From assembly GCF_001625305.1 (NCBI RefSeq), contig NW_017803047.1, positions 77,403 to 141,402 on the forward strand: 64,000 nucleotides of DNA. The letters are read 5' to 3'. This document shows positions 63,687 through 64,000 of this stretch, one piece after another; position 1 is the first letter of the stretch; the number at the start of each line of letters is the position of its first letter. The translations under genes and the position numbers were made by a program. The notes under the pieces were generated by a model. That model had not been told where the DNA came from, did no database searches, and saw only the letters and a list, made by a program, of their open reading frames with translations. Source of the DNA: Branchiostoma belcheri. Taxonomy: Eukaryota; Chordata; Leptocardii; Amphioxiformes; Branchiostomatidae.

Positions 63687-64000
63687 GTAAGACTTGCCTC
63701 GTTGTTCGTTGTATTTCCCAAATATCCACTGCTCCTGTTTTCTAAAACAAGACAAGACAAGGTATATATAATATTGATTGAGTGCCACATAACTTTCTTG
63801 TAACGTACTGGCATATGCCACAATATGTATATAGAACAGAAGCAGGTGGTTCATACTCATTGATGTGATAGGAGCAGGTCAGCAATTGTTTAATTGATAC
63901 ACAGTCTCTTTCCAGTACAATGTTTAAACACATGGACCATGGCTACGGTTAAACGTAAACAATGATGCAAACAACGGTCTTACGTCGAAATGTTTTGAGA
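63687..64000. other. Intron continuing beyond the window
   Basis: Sequence after the GTAAGA donor of exon 4; no further exon recognised before the window ends. Confidence 0.5.

Overview
This is a eukaryotic, animal window. The evidence is GT/AG introns, AATAAA poly(A) signals, C2H2 zinc-finger and C-type lectin genes, and dense non-LTR and DNA transposon debris. A type II lectin receptor built from many short phase-1 exons, long GEKPY-type finger arrays and the LINE/MITE mixture fit a cephalochordate (Branchiostoma-like) genome. That assignment is inferred from style, not from a marker gene. Two assembly gaps occur (5928-6098 and 26811-26830).

Layout. 1-8600 holds weak or broken minus-strand exons (DUF6589-like and hAT-like fragments, uncharacterised ORFs) and a LINE 3' end. 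8800-15740 is a transposon stack: an L1-like LINE on the minus strand is cut into at least four collinear pieces by a TA-flanked element with TCTCGGCC ends, a second related element that itself carries an hAT-like fold-back, and an RTE tail with a target duplication. 16000-18160 carries a TTF/hAT-like exon pair and a broken DUF6589-family gene. 18200-25910 is CR1-like LINE, pogo transposase and MITE debris around exons of an integrase-like gene (20949 to about 22874). 25920-27404 holds exons ending in an array of 9/10-residue repeats. 28100-40500 is mostly degenerate: an uncharacterised transposon-type coding region (30380-33290), a pogo-type DDE fragment, and several local duplications.

Three host-type genes stand out. 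(1) A C-type lectin receptor, + strand, 41428-47597, eleven exons: a cytoplasmic region of duplicated exons with NPxY motifs, one membrane segment, a repeated coiled-coil stalk and a QPD/WND lectin domain. The membrane exon has an in-frame TGA. (2) A C2H2 zinc-finger gene, minus strand, 50603-51963, with an upstream non-coding exon near 52494-52640, a 1-nt frameshift and a 3' end damaged by a MITE. (3) The first four coding exons of a seven-hydrophobic-segment membrane protein, + strand, 60944-63686, running off the window; a piggyBac-like element sits in its third intron.

The most unusual single structure is at 52022-52222, inside the zinc-finger gene's first intron. A 169-bp LTR-like unit (TGTAACA...TGTTACA) contains a tRNA-like B box and is followed by a 31-nt antisense match to the 3' part of a tRNA-Leu, as expected for a primer-binding site.
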